Assembly (NCBI RefSeq): GCF_022179645.1
Contig: NZ_BPRA01000006.1
Coordinates: 1 to 64,000 of the forward strand
Direction: 5' to 3'
Origin: Methylobacterium thuringiense
GTDB taxonomy: Bacteria > Pseudomonadota > Alphaproteobacteria > Rhizobiales > Beijerinckiaceae
Length of the DNA: 64,000 nt
Made by a program: the position numbers and the translations under genes
The notes under the pieces: model-generated
What the model was told of the DNA's origin: nothing
Seen by the model: only the letters and a program-made list of their open reading frames with translations
Databases searched by the model: none
In this document: positions 34,722-44,571 of the stretch, in pieces
Position numbering within the stretch: the first letter of the stretch is position 1
Layout: each line of letters begins with the position of its first letter

Positions 34722-35621
34722 ATGGGCCTCGGCGTTTTTATCCATCGTCCTGATTCGGTCTACGATGACAGCCCGGCCGAGCGCTACCAGTTCCCCCAGC
34801 AGTACTTGACCCGCGTCCAAGCCTGTCTTGGCGACTGGATCGTCTACTACGAGCCACGCAAAATCACAGGCACACGCGGATATTTCGCGATTGCAAGAGT
34901 CCAGGATGTCATCCCAGATCCTTCGGCTGCGGGCATATTCATCGCAGTCATTGAGCCAGGCAGCTACCTGGATTTCGCGCGTCCTGTGCCGTTTGCTGAT
35001 GAAAATGGTGTCCTGGAGCGAGGCGTTCTGAACGAGCAGGGCCGGATCTCGGGACGTGCGCAGTCCGCTGTTCGACCGATCTCACCGGCTGATTTTGATC
35101 GTATCCTCAGCCTCGGCCTGAACGAACGACATGCTGTGCTGCCGCGAGAAGACGAGCGAATCGCTGATCCCGGTTTTGTTGAGCAGCAAGCGCCCTTCGC
35201 ATTCGAACAGGTGCGGGAGCGTGTGGCCTTCATCACCTCGCGGATCATCCGAGATCGCGTTTTCCGACGGGTTGTTCTCGGTGCCTACGATGAGCGTTGT
35301 GCGCTGACGGGACTGAAGTTGTTGAATGGCGGTGGGCGCGCCGAGGTCGCTGCTGCCCATATCCGGCCTGTCGAAGCGAGCGGTCCGGACATCGTCAGCA
35401 ACGGCATTGCCTTATCCGGTACCGCGCATTGGATGTTCGATCGCGGCCTGATCACCCTGTCTGACGGCCTCGAGATCCTGATTTCGCGTCAGGCGAACGA
35501 CCCCGATGGGATCCGCGGTTTCATCAATCGGACCGGTCGAGCCTTCACACCCTTGAGGCCGCACGACAGACCGCATCCGCATTTCCTCGGCTGGCACAGG
35601 GAAAACTGCTTCAAGCAATGA
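34722..35621 (+). CDS. probable modification-dependent restriction enzyme (EVE/PUA-like + HNH)
   Basis: The 299-aa protein appears to have two parts. Residues 1-110 ('FIHRPDSVYDD', 'RYQFPQQYL', 'GDWIVYYEPRKITGTRGYFAIARV', 'GSYLDFARPVPF') resemble an EVE/PUA-like base-reading domain. Residues 170-270 form an HNH nuclease: 'FRRVVLGAYDERCALTGLKLLNGGGRAEVAAAHIRPV', then 'NGIALSGTAHWMFDRGL'. This layout matches EVE-HNH Type IV enzymes that cut DNA with modified cytosine. No methyltransferase is adjacent, consistent with Type IV. Target modification is inferred, not shown. Confidence 0.75.
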   Translation: MGLGVFIHRPDSVYDDSPAERYQFPQQYLTRVQACLGDWIVYYEPRKITGTRGYFAIARVQDVIPDPSAAGIFIAVIEPGSYLDFARPVPFADENGVLERGVLNEQGRISGRAQSAVRPISPADFDRILSLGLNERHAVLPREDERIADPGFVEQQAPFAFEQVRERVAFITSRIIRDRVFRRVVLGAYDERCALTGLKLLNGGGRAEVAAAHIRPVEASGPDIVSNGIALSGTAHWMFDRGLITLSDGLEILISRQANDPDGIRGFINRTGRAFTPLRPHDRPHPHFLGWHRENCFKQ

Positions 35622-36106
35622 AATCAATACGGAAGCGCCAGCTTGAGAGAGGAAGCTGGCATTCTGAGCCGGCGCCACGCGCCACCGTCCTCGATTCCTC
35701 GTCGCGACCCACTCTGTAACCACCGTGTAACCACGGCCCTCAAAGAGGCTTACGAGCGGCATTCAAGGAATCGAAAAGCCTTGTCTTTCGAAGGGGATAG
35801 AGTTCTAGGGCGTCACATATGTCGCGACCGCGACCCCTGCAATGACAATGACTTACACGGACCTCAGCCACGAAGGATCCTACCGAAGGTCAACAAAGCC
35901 CTGATTTTGGCTGCCTTCCGTCAGCAAAGTTCCTACCGATGAATGGGCTGAGACGGCCCTAGGTGCCCGAGCCAGGCTTCGCTCCCAAGGGAGCCTGCCC
36001 GCAGAGATCAAGAGCCCGCTTGGCGTCTCCCGCTGCATGCGATGGCGGTCACTTGTACGCTGGGACCTCTATCGGTTGAAATGTGCAGGCCGTTCTTCTA
36101 AGCCCG
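35622..36106. other. 485-bp stretch without a gene, leader of the fluoride operon
   Basis: I find no convincing gene. A direct repeat of GTAACCAC separated by a few bases lies near 35717-35735. The last 100 bases must hold the promoter for the fluoride-riboswitch transcript, but I cannot place it. Confidence 0.35.
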
Positions 36107-36158
36107 GTACGGGGATGGAGTCCCCCGTACAACCGCCCTGATGGCTGATGACTCCTAT
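36107..36158 (+). ncRNA. fluoride riboswitch (crcB motif) 1
   Basis: The conserved core is present: P1 stem GTACGGGGATGGAGTCCCCC with GAUGG-GU inside, then AACCGCC pairing with GGC, and the 3' element TGATGACTCCTA. These are the hallmark parts of the crcB RNA that binds F- through Mg2+. It lies 126 bases ahead of the ppa-gpm-eno operon, whose products include the best known fluoride-sensitive enzymes. Confidence 0.92.
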
Positions 36159-36180
36159 CGCTAAACTCTGCGGTAGGAGT
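36151..36180 (+). terminator. expression-platform hairpin of riboswitch 1
   Basis: ACTCCTATCGC pairs with GCGGTAGGAGT (one G-U) across a TAAACTCT loop and uses the aptamer's 3' strand. It should therefore form only without fluoride. The following T-run is short (GCGCTTTGCG), so termination may be Rho-assisted. Confidence 0.65.
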
Positions 36181-36283
36181 GCGCTTTGCGTCATCTACAA
36201 GCCTGCGGCCAGGACTGGCTTTCGTGCCAGATGCGACCCGTCCCCCATGAGAGGGTCGAGCTGCCGCACCGGGGGCAGCGGTC

Positions 36284-36826
36284 ATGAACCTCGCCACCAT
36301 TCCCTTCGGCAGCGATGCGCCGCAAGAAGTCAACGTGCTGATCGAGGTGCCTGTAGGCGGCTCGCCCATCAAGTACGAGTTGGACAAAGCATCAGGTGCG
36401 TTGTTCGTCGACCGTTTCCTCTACACGCCGATGTTTTACCCCGGGAACTACGGATTCATTCCGAACACGCTTTCGGAGGACGGCGACCCCTGTGACGTTC
36501 TCGTGGCCAACACGCGCGCAATCATACCGGGCGCCGTGCTTGCCGTACGGCCCGTCGGCGTCCTGCTCATGGAGGACGAGCACGGCCCCGACGAAAAGAT
36601 CGTCGCCGTTCCCGCCATGCGGCTGAGCCGTCGGTACGACCACGTTCAGGACTACACGGACGTGCCGGAGGTGACCCGGATGCAAATCCAGCACTTCTTC
36701 GAGCACTATAAGGATCTCGAACCCGGTAAGTGGACCAGGATCTCCGGTTGGGGCGATGCGGGAACGGCCAGGAAGCTGATCGATCAAGCACGTTCCCGGT
36801 TCCTGTCACGGGCGGAAAGGCCATGA
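36284..36826 (+). CDS. ppa: inorganic pyrophosphatase (family I)
   Basis: The 180-aa enzyme hydrolyses pyrophosphate with Mg2+. The family signature is clear: '[10 protein letters not shown]' around residue 66, preceded by '[32 protein letters not shown]' and followed by '[12 protein letters not shown]'. Soluble family I enzymes are strongly inhibited by fluoride, which explains placement behind a fluoride riboswitch as extra enzyme. It overlaps the next gene by four bases. A housekeeping ppa is expected elsewhere in the genome. Confidence 0.93.
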   Translation: MNLATIPFGSDAPQEVNVLIEVPVGGSPIKYELDKASGALFVDRFLYTPMFYPGNYGFIPNTLSEDGDPCDVLVANTRAIIPGAVLAVRPVGVLLMEDEHGPDEKIVAVPAMRLSRRYDHVQDYTDVPEVTRMQIQHFFEHYKDLEPGKWTRISGWGDAGTARKLIDQARSRFLSRAERP

Positions 36827-37491
36827 GGGACATGGCTCCCGCGCCACGACGCCGGCTCGTGCTGATGCGTCACGGTGAAAGCGAGGCGAATTCGGCGGGC
36901 CTGTTCACAGGACGGCTCGACCCGCCCCTGACGTTCGACGGCGGCGCGGAGGCCGATGCGGTCGGCCGCTACCTGATGGAAAAAGGCTGCCGCATCGATT
37001 TCGCAATATCGTCTCCCCTGCTTCGTACGGTCGACAGCTGCAGGCGCGTGCTGGCCGCCGCCGGAATGTCCGACGTCCGCATGCGGCTTTGCTCCGGTAT
37101 CGTCGAACGCGATTACGGGGATCTCAGCGGGCTGAGTAGGGCGAGCGCCTCCATCCGGTGGGGTGCCGACCAAGTCGACCGGTGGCGCCGGTCCTACACC
37201 GCGGTCCCCCCGGGTGGTGAAAGCCTCCGCGATACGGTTTCCAGGGTCGTCCCGGCCTACCTTCGCGAGATCCTTCCCTGCGCCATGCGGGGCACGACGC
37301 TCGTGGTCGGGCACGGCAATTCGCTGCGCGCGCTGATCATGGCCCTTGAGGACCTCACCCCGGAGCAGATCGAGGACCTCGAACTGCCACCGGCGGGGAT
37401 CCGGTCCTACGACCTCGCGGACGACACGACCATCGTCGTGTCCGGGCCCCTTGGCGAAGCGGCCCCGGCGCGGGTCGCGACCGGGCACTGA
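36823..37491 (+). CDS. 2,3-bisphosphoglycerate-dependent phosphoglycerate mutase (histidine phosphatase superfamily)
   Basis: The 222-aa product has the catalytic '[26 protein letters not shown]' with the phospho-His at RHG, '[11 protein letters not shown]', the acid '[12 protein letters not shown]' and the second His in '[16 protein letters not shown]'. This pattern fits GpmA-type mutases, which convert 3- to 2-phosphoglycerate directly before enolase. The ATG overlaps the ppa stop (ATGA), and enolase follows, so the operon encodes two successive lower-glycolysis steps. Confidence 0.85.
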   Translation: MRDMAPAPRRRLVLMRHGESEANSAGLFTGRLDPPLTFDGGAEADAVGRYLMEKGCRIDFAISSPLLRTVDSCRRVLAAAGMSDVRMRLCSGIVERDYGDLSGLSRASASIRWGADQVDRWRRSYTAVPPGGESLRDTVSRVVPAYLREILPCAMRGTTLVVGHGNSLRALIMALEDLTPEQIEDLELPPAGIRSYDLADDTTIVVSGPLGEAAPARVATGH

Positions 37492-37636
37492 GCAAGCGTC
37501 GTCGTTCGGCGGGCCGCGTCGGCTCCCGATGGCCGCCCAAGAAGGCAAGACGACGATGCTTCGAAAATCCCATCCGAGAACTCGGGCCCGGCCGTCGGTG
37601 GCCCTCATCCCCCCGCTCATCCCAGGAGACAATCCC

Positions 37637-38920
37637 ATGTCGGAAGCCACGTTGATCAAGCATCTGACCGCGCTCGAAATCCTCGATAGCCGAGGACATC
37701 CAACCCTGCAGGTCACCGTAATACTGGAGAGCGGCATCCATGCGACGGCGTCGGTGCCGTCCGGGGCTTCGACCGGCCTTCACGAAGCCGCCGAGTTGCG
37801 CGATGGGGGTGCCCCCCACGGAGGCCGAGGCGTCCGCAAGGCGGTCAGCCTCGTCGAGGGCGAGATCGCGGATGCGTTGAGAGGTGTCGATGTTACCGGC
37901 CAAGCCGGGGTCGATCAGAGGCTGATCGACCTCGACGGCACCCAGAACAAGTCTCGGCTAGGCTCCAACAGCATCCTGGGTACGTCGATGGCGGTCGCCC
38001 GGGCCGCCGCCCGGTGTCGTCGGCAACCGCTCTACGCGTCCCTCGGAGGCGATAGGGCAACGTTGCTTCCCATGCCGTGCATGAACGTCCTGAACGGCGG
38101 CAAGCACGCGGACAGCTCCTTGGACTTCCAGGAGTTCATGATCGTGCCCGTCGGCGCTCCGAGCTTCCGGGAGGCGCTCCGATACGGAGCCGAGGTCTAT
38201 GCGGCCCTGCGTTCGCTGCTCCAGCAGCGCAACCTGTCGACATCGGTCGGGGACGAAGGCGGTTTCGCGCCACGCCTGGACGGGAACGAGGCGGCATGCG
38301 CGCTCATCGTGGAGGCCACCGAACGCGCCGGATATCGTCCCGGCCGCGACATCGCCATTGCACTCGATCCGGCGGCCTCGTCGTTCGCCACGGCGGACGG
38401 CTATGCATTGGACCGCTCCGGGGGCGGCACGTTGGATCGGGCGGCCCTCCTTCGCCTGTACGACCGATGGCTCGGCCTGTGGCCCATCGTGTCCATCGAG
38501 GATGGCTTCGCCGAGGAGGATTGGGACGGGTTCGTCGCCCAGACCAGCACGCAGGGAGACCGCATCCAGATCGTCGGCGACGACCTGCTGGTGACCAACC
38601 CGCGCTTCATCGAGAGGGGCATCGCGGCCCGGGCGGCCAACGCGGCCCTCATCAAGCCCAACCAGATCGGCACCGTCACCGAAACCATCGCCGCGATCAG
38701 GCTTTGCCAGGAGGCCGGCTGGGGCACGATGATGTCTCACCGGTCGGGTGAAACCACGGATTCCTTCATTGCGGACCTCGCGGTCGGACTGGGCTGCGGG
38801 CAGATCAAGGCCGGTGCCCCCTGCCGCGGCGAGCGATTGGCGAAGTACAACCGCCTCCTTGCAATCGAGGCCGAGCTCGGTGCCCTGGCGCGCTTCGGGA
38901 ACCCGTTCAGGCCCCGATAA
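37637..38920 (+). CDS. eno: enolase (second copy, fluoride-linked)
   Basis: The 427-aa enzyme interconverts 2-phosphoglycerate and phosphoenolpyruvate. Seen are 'ALEILDSRGHPTLQV', 'SVPSGASTGLHEAAELRD', metal and catalytic residues in 'VGDEGGFAPRL', 'SIEDGFAEEDWDGF', 'LIKPNQIGTVTET' and 'MMSHRSGETTDSFIADLAVG'. ATG 37637 has AGGAG ahead. Departures from the usual housekeeping sequence (AGAPCRGERLAKYN instead of TGSLSRTDRTAKYN) suggest a specialised paralogue. Enolase is classically inhibited by fluoride plus phosphate, so this copy may be a tolerant or dosage version. Confidence 0.93.
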   Translation: MSEATLIKHLTALEILDSRGHPTLQVTVILESGIHATASVPSGASTGLHEAAELRDGGAPHGGRGVRKAVSLVEGEIADALRGVDVTGQAGVDQRLIDLDGTQNKSRLGSNSILGTSMAVARAAARCRRQPLYASLGGDRATLLPMPCMNVLNGGKHADSSLDFQEFMIVPVGAPSFREALRYGAEVYAALRSLLQQRNLSTSVGDEGGFAPRLDGNEAACALIVEATERAGYRPGRDIAIALDPAASSFATADGYALDRSGGGTLDRAALLRLYDRWLGLWPIVSIEDGFAEEDWDGFVAQTSTQGDRIQIVGDDLLVTNPRFIERGIAARAANAALIKPNQIGTVTETIAAIRLCQEAGWGTMMSHRSGETTDSFIADLAVGLGCGQIKAGAPCRGERLAKYNRLLAIEAELGALARFGNPFRPR

Positions 38921-38947
38921 ACCGACTTCCAATCGTAAGGAACGGAG

Positions 38948-39050
38948 GCCGCCGAAGAGCTGGTCCTCGGCATCGCGTAGGCCCCTGAGGCGGGGGCCGA
39001 CCTTGCGCTTGCGGGGCTTCGCGAAACCCGGCCGCGACGGTCGTGGTCCC
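38948..39050 (-). pseudogene. vestige of an ilvD 3' end
   Basis: The minus strand here aligns with the last 100 bases of ilvD at 40084-40190. The shared run is CCCCGCAAGCGCAAGGTC (against CCCCGCAAACGCAAGGTC), followed by similar GCCTACGC-ATG stretches. Frameshifts have destroyed coding. It sits directly after eno and indicates that a second ilvD or a duplicated block was once present. Confidence 0.6.
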
Positions 39051-39093
39051 GACGCCGGCATCAAGGCTCGGCATCACGTAGGATCGGCTGGAG

Positions 39094-39127
39094 TTGCCTG
39101 ATCGCGCTATCGATCCCGATCAGGCAA
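39094..39127. terminator. inverted repeat between convergent genes
   Basis: TTGCCTGATCG pairs perfectly with CGATCAGGCAA across a 12-base loop. It lies between the ends of eno (plus) and the thermonuclease-like gene (minus), so a bidirectional terminator is the likely role, though no T-run follows. Confidence 0.5.
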
Positions 39128-39200
39128 ATCACGGCCCGCCGAAGGCAATTACATTGTCCTTGAACGCGCTTGTCGGCTTTGGCGGTGCCGTCGATGCAGC

Positions 39201-39779
39201 CTATCGCACGGCCTGCGACCAATCCGTCGGATAGTCGAACACGCCGCCCCATAGTCCGGCACGCCGCCCCCAGGCATGGTCGCGCGCCTGCCTGTACGAC
39301 GCGGGAGCGTCCCCGGCGGGCATCGCGTAGCCATGGCTGATCATCCAATCGCCGAGATCGGCTTGACCGACCTGACACATCACCTTTGCCGGCCGATCAT
39401 TCGGGCGTTCCCGCCGTTCGCAGATAAGCGCTTCCGACCCGATGCGCGCCGTCAGCTCGGCGCTGACCTGCCGGCCGCAGGCATATGGCGCCTCGCGGGC
39501 ATCCCAACATGTCGCATCCGATGCGGGCGTGACGATCCCGAACAGCGTCACCGGAACACCGTCGATCACTAGGGAGGATCCGTCGATGACCGTCGCGCGC
39601 CCCTTGAGGAGATCTCCCCCACTTGCGCCGCCCGCCGCGACCGCCGGACTTGCGGCCGAAACCACGACCAGCACGAGGCCGGGTAGTCGGGTTCGGTTCG
39701 TGCGTGGAACGGTTGGAGCAAAGTACAGTATGGCGCCGGCGAGCGCGCCGGCCAGGACGACGACGTAGGCGAGGGGCAT
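39201..39779 (-). CDS. thermonuclease (SNase-like) family protein, possibly inactive
   Basis: The 192-aa product has an N-terminal membrane segment (YVVVLAGALAGAILYFAP), a second hydrophobic stretch (PGLVLVVVSAASPAVAAG) and an SNase-like OB fold: 'GRATVIDGSSLVIDGVPVTLFGI', 'YACGRQVSAELTARIG' and 'GQADLGDWMISHGYAMP', ending 'GLWGGVFDYPTDW'. The catalytic Arg/Glu pattern is not clearly kept ('ERPNDRPAKVMC' replaces DRYGR), so nuclease activity is doubtful. It is probably membrane-anchored and periplasmic. Confidence 0.7.
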   Translation of the reverse strand: MPLAYVVVLAGALAGAILYFAPTVPRTNRTRLPGLVLVVVSAASPAVAAGGASGGDLLKGRATVIDGSSLVIDGVPVTLFGIVTPASDATCWDAREAPYACGRQVSAELTARIGSEALICERRERPNDRPAKVMCQVGQADLGDWMISHGYAMPAGDAPASYRQARDHAWGRRAGLWGGVFDYPTDWSQAVR

Positions 39780-40083
39780 GGGGCGACGCGGCTCCGCAAG
39801 CGACGAGTATGCGGAGCGTTCTGCCGGATCACGAACCCGCCGCCCTGACTGATCCTGTCAGCCTCCCTTCAGGGGCACCCACCCGAAGTACCCGTTCCCA
39901 AACCCTCGCGCGGCGATGTCGCCTTCGTCCCACCTCCCATTCGGATGCGGCGGTTCCGTAATCGGCCGAACTCGGTCGAACCGTAGGATCCGGCACGATG
40001 TCAGCTTGCGGGCAGACGGAAAAATGGCCTGGAGGGCGAGGCCGCTCCGAGCGTGGGCGGCACGAGGCGTCAGGTTCCTCAAC
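39780..40083. other. 304-bp stretch downstream of ilvD
   Basis: A weak minus-strand frame (TTG 40082 to 39858) starts just after the ilvD stop and ends 'GYFGWVPLKGG'; it could be a small coupled gene but has no recognisable feature. Otherwise nothing is seen. Confidence 0.3.
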
Positions 40084-41913
40084 CTATACGCGGCGAACGG
40101 CGCCCACTGAGGCGCTGGTCGTCAGCATGGCGTAAGCCCTCAGGGCGGGGCTGACCTTGCGTTTGCGGGGTTCCGCAGGCGCCCAGCCGAGCCGGTCCTG
40201 GTCGCGGCGCCGGCGCTCTAGCTCGGCATCGGGCACGACCAGCTGGATGCGCCGGTTCGGAATGTCGATCTCGATTCGGTCTCCGGTTTCGGCAAGCCCG
40301 ATCAGGCCTCCCTCCGCAGCCTCCGGCGACACGTGCCCGATCGACAGTCCGGACGACCCGCCCGAGAAGCGACCGTCGGTGACCAGGGCGCAGGCCTTTC
40401 CGAGTCCCTTCGATTTCAGGTAGCTCGTCGGGTAGAGCATTTCCTGCATGCCCGGCCCGCCGCGTGGCCCCTCGTAGCGGATCAGCACGACCTCCCCGGC
40501 CGCGACGCGGCCGTTGAGGATGCCGTCGACGGCCGCGTCCTGGCTCTCGAAGACGTGGGCGGTGCCCGAGAACGTCAGTACGCTGGCATCGACGCCGGCC
40601 GTCTTCACGATGCAACCGTCCTCGGCCAGGTTGCCGTAGAGGACCGCGAGGCCCCCATCCCGGGAATAGGCATGCGCCGCATCGCGGATCACGCCCCCCT
40701 CGCGGTCGACGTCGAGCTCGTCCCAACGGGCCGCCTGGCTGAACGCCGTCTGCGTGGGCACGCCGCCAGGCGCCGCCCGGTAGAAGCGATGCACGGTGTC
40801 GCTGTCGGTCCGGCGCACGTCCCAGCGCTCCAAGGCATCGTGCAATGTCTCCGCGTGGACGCTGCCGACCCCCGTGTTCAGTAGGCTAGCCCTGGCGAGT
40901 TCGCCGAGGATGGCCATGATCCCACCGGCCCTATGGATGTCCTCCATGTGGACGTTCGGAACCGCCGGCGCGACCTTGCAGAGCACGGGCACGCGTCGCG
41001 AGAGCCGGTCGATGTCGGCCATCGTGAACGCGACCTCCGCCTCGTGCGCCGCCGCTAGCAGGTGCAGCACCGTGTTGGTCGACCCGCCCATGGCGATGTC
41101 CAGCGTCATCGCGTTCTCGAACGCCGCGAACGTGGCGATGCTTCGCGGCAGGACGCCGACGTCGTCCTGTTCGTAGTACCGTCGCGCCAGGTCCACGATC
41201 AGATGCCCCGCCTCGACGAAGAGGCGGCGACGGTCGGCGTGGGTCGCCAGCATCGAACCGTTGCCGGGCAGCGACAGGCCGAGCGCCTCGGTAAGGCAGT
41301 TCATCGAGTTGGCCGTGAACATGCCCGAGCACGAACCGCATGTCGGACACGCCGAGCGCTCGATCACCGCGACGTCCTCGTCCGAGACCCGGTCGTCCGC
41401 CGCGGCCACCATCGCATCGACCAGGTCGAACTTGCGTGTGACGCCGTGCATCTCGACCTTGCCGGCCTCCATCGGGCCACCGGAGACGAACACGGCCGGG
41501 ATATTCAGGCGCAGGGCCGCCATCAGCATGCCGGGGGTGATCTTGTCGCAATTCGAGATGCAGACCATCGCGTCGGCGCAGTGGGCGTTGACCATGTACT
41601 CGACGGAGTCGGCGATGAGCTCCCGGGACGGCAGGGAGTAGAGCATCCCGTCGTGGCCCATGGCGATGCCGTCGTCGACGGCGATGGTATTGAACTCCTT
41701 CGCGACGCCGCCGGCCTGCTCGATCTCGCGCGCGACCAGCTGCCCGAGGTCCTTCAGGTGCACGTGGCCAGGGACGAACTGCGTGAAAGAGTTCACCACG
41801 GCGATGATCGGCTTGCCGAAGTCGGCATCCTTCATGCCGGTCGCGCGCCAGAGGCCGCGGGCCCCGGCCATGTTGCGGCCGTGTGTGGTGGTGCGGGAGC
41901 GATAGGCGGGCAT
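40084..41913 (-). CDS. ilvD: dihydroxy-acid dehydratase
   Basis: The 609-aa enzyme makes branched-chain 2-oxoacids with an Fe-S cluster and Mg2+. It starts '[27 protein letters not shown]' and shows the cluster Cys in '[11 protein letters not shown]' and '[19 protein letters not shown]'. The Mg2+ site region is '[13 protein letters not shown]', and the C-terminal active-site Ser lies in '[18 protein letters not shown]'. The start is chosen by family length. It lies in the fluoride island, beside a vestigial second copy; a link to fluoride (Mg/Fe-S enzyme replacement) is inference. Confidence 0.92.
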   Translation of the reverse strand: MPAYRSRTTTHGRNMAGARGLWRATGMKDADFGKPIIAVVNSFTQFVPGHVHLKDLGQLVAREIEQAGGVAKEFNTIAVDDGIAMGHDGMLYSLPSRELIADSVEYMVNAHCADAMVCISNCDKITPGMLMAALRLNIPAVFVSGGPMEAGKVEMHGVTRKFDLVDAMVAAADDRVSDEDVAVIERSACPTCGSCSGMFTANSMNCLTEALGLSLPGNGSMLATHADRRRLFVEAGHLIVDLARRYYEQDDVGVLPRSIATFAAFENAMTLDIAMGGSTNTVLHLLAAAHEAEVAFTMADIDRLSRRVPVLCKVAPAVPNVHMEDIHRAGGIMAILGELARASLLNTGVGSVHAETLHDALERWDVRRTDSDTVHRFYRAAPGGVPTQTAFSQAARWDELDVDREGGVIRDAAHAYSRDGGLAVLYGNLAEDGCIVKTAGVDASVLTFSGTAHVFESQDAAVDGILNGRVAAGEVVLIRYEGPRGGPGMQEMLYPTSYLKSKGLGKACALVTDGRFSGGSSGLSIGHVSPEAAEGGLIGLAETGDRIEIDIPNRRIQLVVPDAELERRRRDQDRLGWAPAEPRKRKVSPALRAYAMLTTSASVGAVRRV

Positions 41914-42134
41914 GTCAATACGACGGGGTTGGCGAGAGGGTGAACCGCCCGGATGCCCGAGCGATGCGGAGGGCCTCATTGCGATGGGAAGGGACCGGTC
42001 CATAGCGAAGGACGGCCGCGACGACCACCGTCACGGGGGGCGACCACCCGGGTGACGGCCGTGGCATCCCGGATAGGCGCGACCGCCGGCTCGATACACG
42101 AAGGCGGCGACCCCCTTTGGGTTGGCCTACGCCG

Positions 42135-42175
42135 TCGACGGCATCCGGAGGTACGATCCCTCCGGATGCCGTCGA
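42135..42175. repeat. 17-bp perfect inverted repeat
   Basis: TCGACGGCATCCGGAGG and its exact complement flank a TACGATC loop. No T-run follows on either strand. It lies between the xoxF terminator and the ilvD promoter side and may be a bidirectional terminator or a remnant of a mobile repeat. Confidence 0.6.
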
Positions 42176-42229
42176 GCGGGAATGTCGCCTTCCAATACGA
42201 ACTCTGCGGATACGTTGTTGGCCAAACGA

Positions 42230-42257
42230 ATGCCGGCGCGGTCTCCCGCGCCGGCAT
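42230..42257 (-). terminator. xoxF terminator
   Basis: ATGCCGGCGCGG pairs perfectly with CCGCGCCGGCAT around a four-base loop. On the minus strand it is followed by TCGTTTGG. It lies 29 bases after the xoxF stop. Confidence 0.7.
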
Positions 42258-42286
42258 CGTCTCAAGCGTTAATGCCGGTCGGCAGG

Positions 42287-44080
42287 TTACTGGTTGCCGG
42301 GCAGCGAGAACACCGTGAGCTGGCCGCCGAGGTTGGTGTAGCTCGACAGGGCCGCGTAGCCGCCGACGGCGCCGAGGCCGGCGTTCGGGTCGGTCAGGCC
42401 GGCCGCGAGGCCGATGCCGGCCCAGCCGCCGACGCCCGACAGGATGCCGATGAACTGCTTGCCCTTGTGCTCGTAGGTCATCACGTTGCCGATGATGCCC
42501 GACGGGGTCTTGAACTTGTAAAGTTCCTTACCCGTCTTGGCGTCGACGGCCTTCAGGTAGCCTTCGAGCGTGCCGTAGAAGACGATGTCGCCGGCCGTGG
42601 CAAGCGCGCCGCCCCAAGCGGAGAACTGCTCCGGATCGGACCACACGATCTTCCCCTTCACGCCGTCCCAGGCGATGAAGTTGCCCATGCCGCCATGGCT
42701 GTTCGGCGCAGGATACATCGACAGGGTTGCGCCGACATAGGGCTGACCCGGGGTGTAGGAGACCTTGAAGGGCTCGTAGTCCATGCAGACGTGGTTGGTC
42801 GGCACGTAGAACAGGTTCGTCTTCGGCGAGTAGGCCGCAGGCTGCTGGTCCTTGGAGCCGAGGGCCGCCGGGCAGATGCCCTTGGAGTTGACGTCCTCGC
42901 CGTTCTGCTCCGTCGAGTATTTGGCGACGCCTTCCGGGCGCCCCGTCTTCATGTCGACCTTGGTGGCCCAGTTCACGGCCGGATCGAACTTCTCGGCGAC
43001 GAGCAGTGCGCCGTTCTCGCGGTTCAGCGTGTAGCCGAAGCCGTTGCGGTCGAAGTGGGTCAGCAGCGGCGTCTCCTTGCCGTCGACCTTCTGGTCCGTG
43101 AGGATCATCTCGTTGATGCCGTCGAAGTCCCACTCGTCGTGGGGCGTCATCTGGTAGACCCACTTGGCGACGCCGGTATCGACGTCACGTGCCCAGACTG
43201 TCATGGACCACTTGTTGTCGCCCGGGCGCTGCTTGGGGTTCCAGGTCGAGGGGTTGCCCGAGCCGTAGTACATCAGGTTGAGCTTCGGATCGTAGGAGTA
43301 CCAGCCCCAGGTGCAGCCGCCGCCGGTCTTCCACTGGTCGCCTTCCCAGGTCTTCAGCGACGAGTCCTTTCCGACGGGCTGGCCCAGAGAGGTGGTCTTC
43401 TCCGGGTCGATCAGCATCTCGTTGTCCGGACCCATGGAGTAGCCACGCCAGACCTGCTTGCCATCCTTCAGGTTGTAGGCCGTGACGTGGCACCGAACGC
43501 CGAACTCACCACCGGACACGCCGACGATGACCTTGTCCTTCACCGGCAGCACGGTGGCGGTGTTGGTCGCGCCCTTCGAGGGGTCGTCGTTCTTGACCGA
43601 CCAGTTGACCTTTCCGGTCTTCGCGTCGAGCGAGACGACGGTGGTGTCGGCCTGGTGCAGGATGATCGCGCCGTCGGCGTAGGCAAGGCCACGATTGACC
43701 GTGTCGCAGCACATCACCGGGATCACGGCCGGATCCTGCTTGGGCTCGTACTTCCAGACGATCTTCGACTGCTGGTCGAGGTCGAGGGCGTAGACGATGT
43801 TCGGGAAGGGCGTATGCACGTACATCATGTTGCCGATGACGAGCGGCGCACCCTCGTGGCCACGCAGGACGCCGGTGGAGAAGGTCCAGGCGACCTGGAG
43901 GTTCTTGACGTTCTTGGAGTTGATCTGATCGAGGGTCGAATAGCGCTGGTTGGTGTAGTCCTTACCCGGGAACGCCCATTGCTTGTCGTCCTTCATCATC
44001 TGCTGCAGCCCGTCGTTGGCGGCAGCCGGCAGCATCGTGGCGGCGTAAGCCACGGATGCCAATAAGAGCATCTTCCTCAT
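42287..44080 (-). CDS. xoxF: lanthanide-dependent methanol dehydrogenase XoxF
   Basis: This 597-aa periplasmic PQQ enzyme oxidises methanol to formaldehyde or formate. A signal peptide ([23 protein letters not shown]) precedes an eight-bladed propeller with W-motif repeats. The vicinal disulfide '[14 protein letters not shown]' is present. The lanthanide-type active site '[12 protein letters not shown]' carries the extra Asp two residues after the catalytic Asp, absent in Ca-type MxaF. ATG 44080 has GGAGGA upstream. The usual partners xoxG (cytochrome) and xoxJ are not adjacent. A fluoride riboswitch lies on the same strand about 720 bases upstream. Confidence 0.95.
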   Translation of the reverse strand: MRKMLLLASVAYAATMLPAAANDGLQQMMKDDKQWAFPGKDYTNQRYSTLDQINSKNVKNLQVAWTFSTGVLRGHEGAPLVIGNMMYVHTPFPNIVYALDLDQQSKIVWKYEPKQDPAVIPVMCCDTVNRGLAYADGAIILHQADTTVVSLDAKTGKVNWSVKNDDPSKGATNTATVLPVKDKVIVGVSGGEFGVRCHVTAYNLKDGKQVWRGYSMGPDNEMLIDPEKTTSLGQPVGKDSSLKTWEGDQWKTGGGCTWGWYSYDPKLNLMYYGSGNPSTWNPKQRPGDNKWSMTVWARDVDTGVAKWVYQMTPHDEWDFDGINEMILTDQKVDGKETPLLTHFDRNGFGYTLNRENGALLVAEKFDPAVNWATKVDMKTGRPEGVAKYSTEQNGEDVNSKGICPAALGSKDQQPAAYSPKTNLFYVPTNHVCMDYEPFKVSYTPGQPYVGATLSMYPAPNSHGGMGNFIAWDGVKGKIVWSDPEQFSAWGGALATAGDIVFYGTLEGYLKAVDAKTGKELYKFKTPSGIIGNVMTYEHKGKQFIGILSGVGGWAGIGLAAGLTDPNAGLGAVGGYAALSSYTNLGGQLTVFSLPGNQ

Positions 44081-44570
44081 AGGTGTTCCTCCGCAGCGAT
44101 CCCGGCCGCCTGATCGTTCTCGCCAAGTCGGCTTCGTCGCGTTGCACTTCCGATCTTTCGACCGGTTCAGGCCGTCGGTCCGTGCGCGATGCCGAACCGA
44201 TGATGATCCTGTGCCGAGTACCGTTCGGGCAGACGGCAAGATCACCGGCGCAATTGATAGCCCCACTCCAAATAAACACAATAAGATTTTTCTAAGTGCG
44301 GCACTTTTTCCAGTATGCGTAAAACATATATATAATATAGGCATGCCAATGCATCCCGAATAATCCTTAGATTAATCAGGGTAAGAGCAATACTGTTTAA
44401 AAAAATGAAAGGAAATTGGTTTTTTTCTCAGAATTTCTCATCAGTTTGATGATTGACTCTGAAGCTTTCCAGTTTATCTTTCACCTTGTTTGCGACTGAC
44501 TGATCTTAGTCATTTCATGGCGACAATATTGCCGCTCTCAAGAAGTTGCCATGAGGCAAGACGAGATCGT
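44081..44570. other. AT-rich 490-bp xoxF upstream region, possible sRNA
   Basis: No gene is visible. The stretch from about 44270 is strikingly AT-rich (for example CATATATATAATATAG) against the GC-rich surroundings. On the plus strand it ends in a strong intrinsic terminator (44572-44600) although no protein gene precedes it, so an unannotated small RNA is plausible. Confidence 0.4.
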
Positions 44571-44571
44571 T

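Noticed and set aside
39840-40080. Possible fourth fluoride riboswitch ahead of the thermonuclease-like gene
   Set aside because: I searched the minus strand for the GAUG core and the 3' CUCCU element and found neither.
42122-44065. 647-codon open frame on the plus strand opposite xoxF
   Set aside because: It is the antisense of a clear xoxF gene; its residues show no family pattern. Long antisense frames are common in GC-rich DNA.
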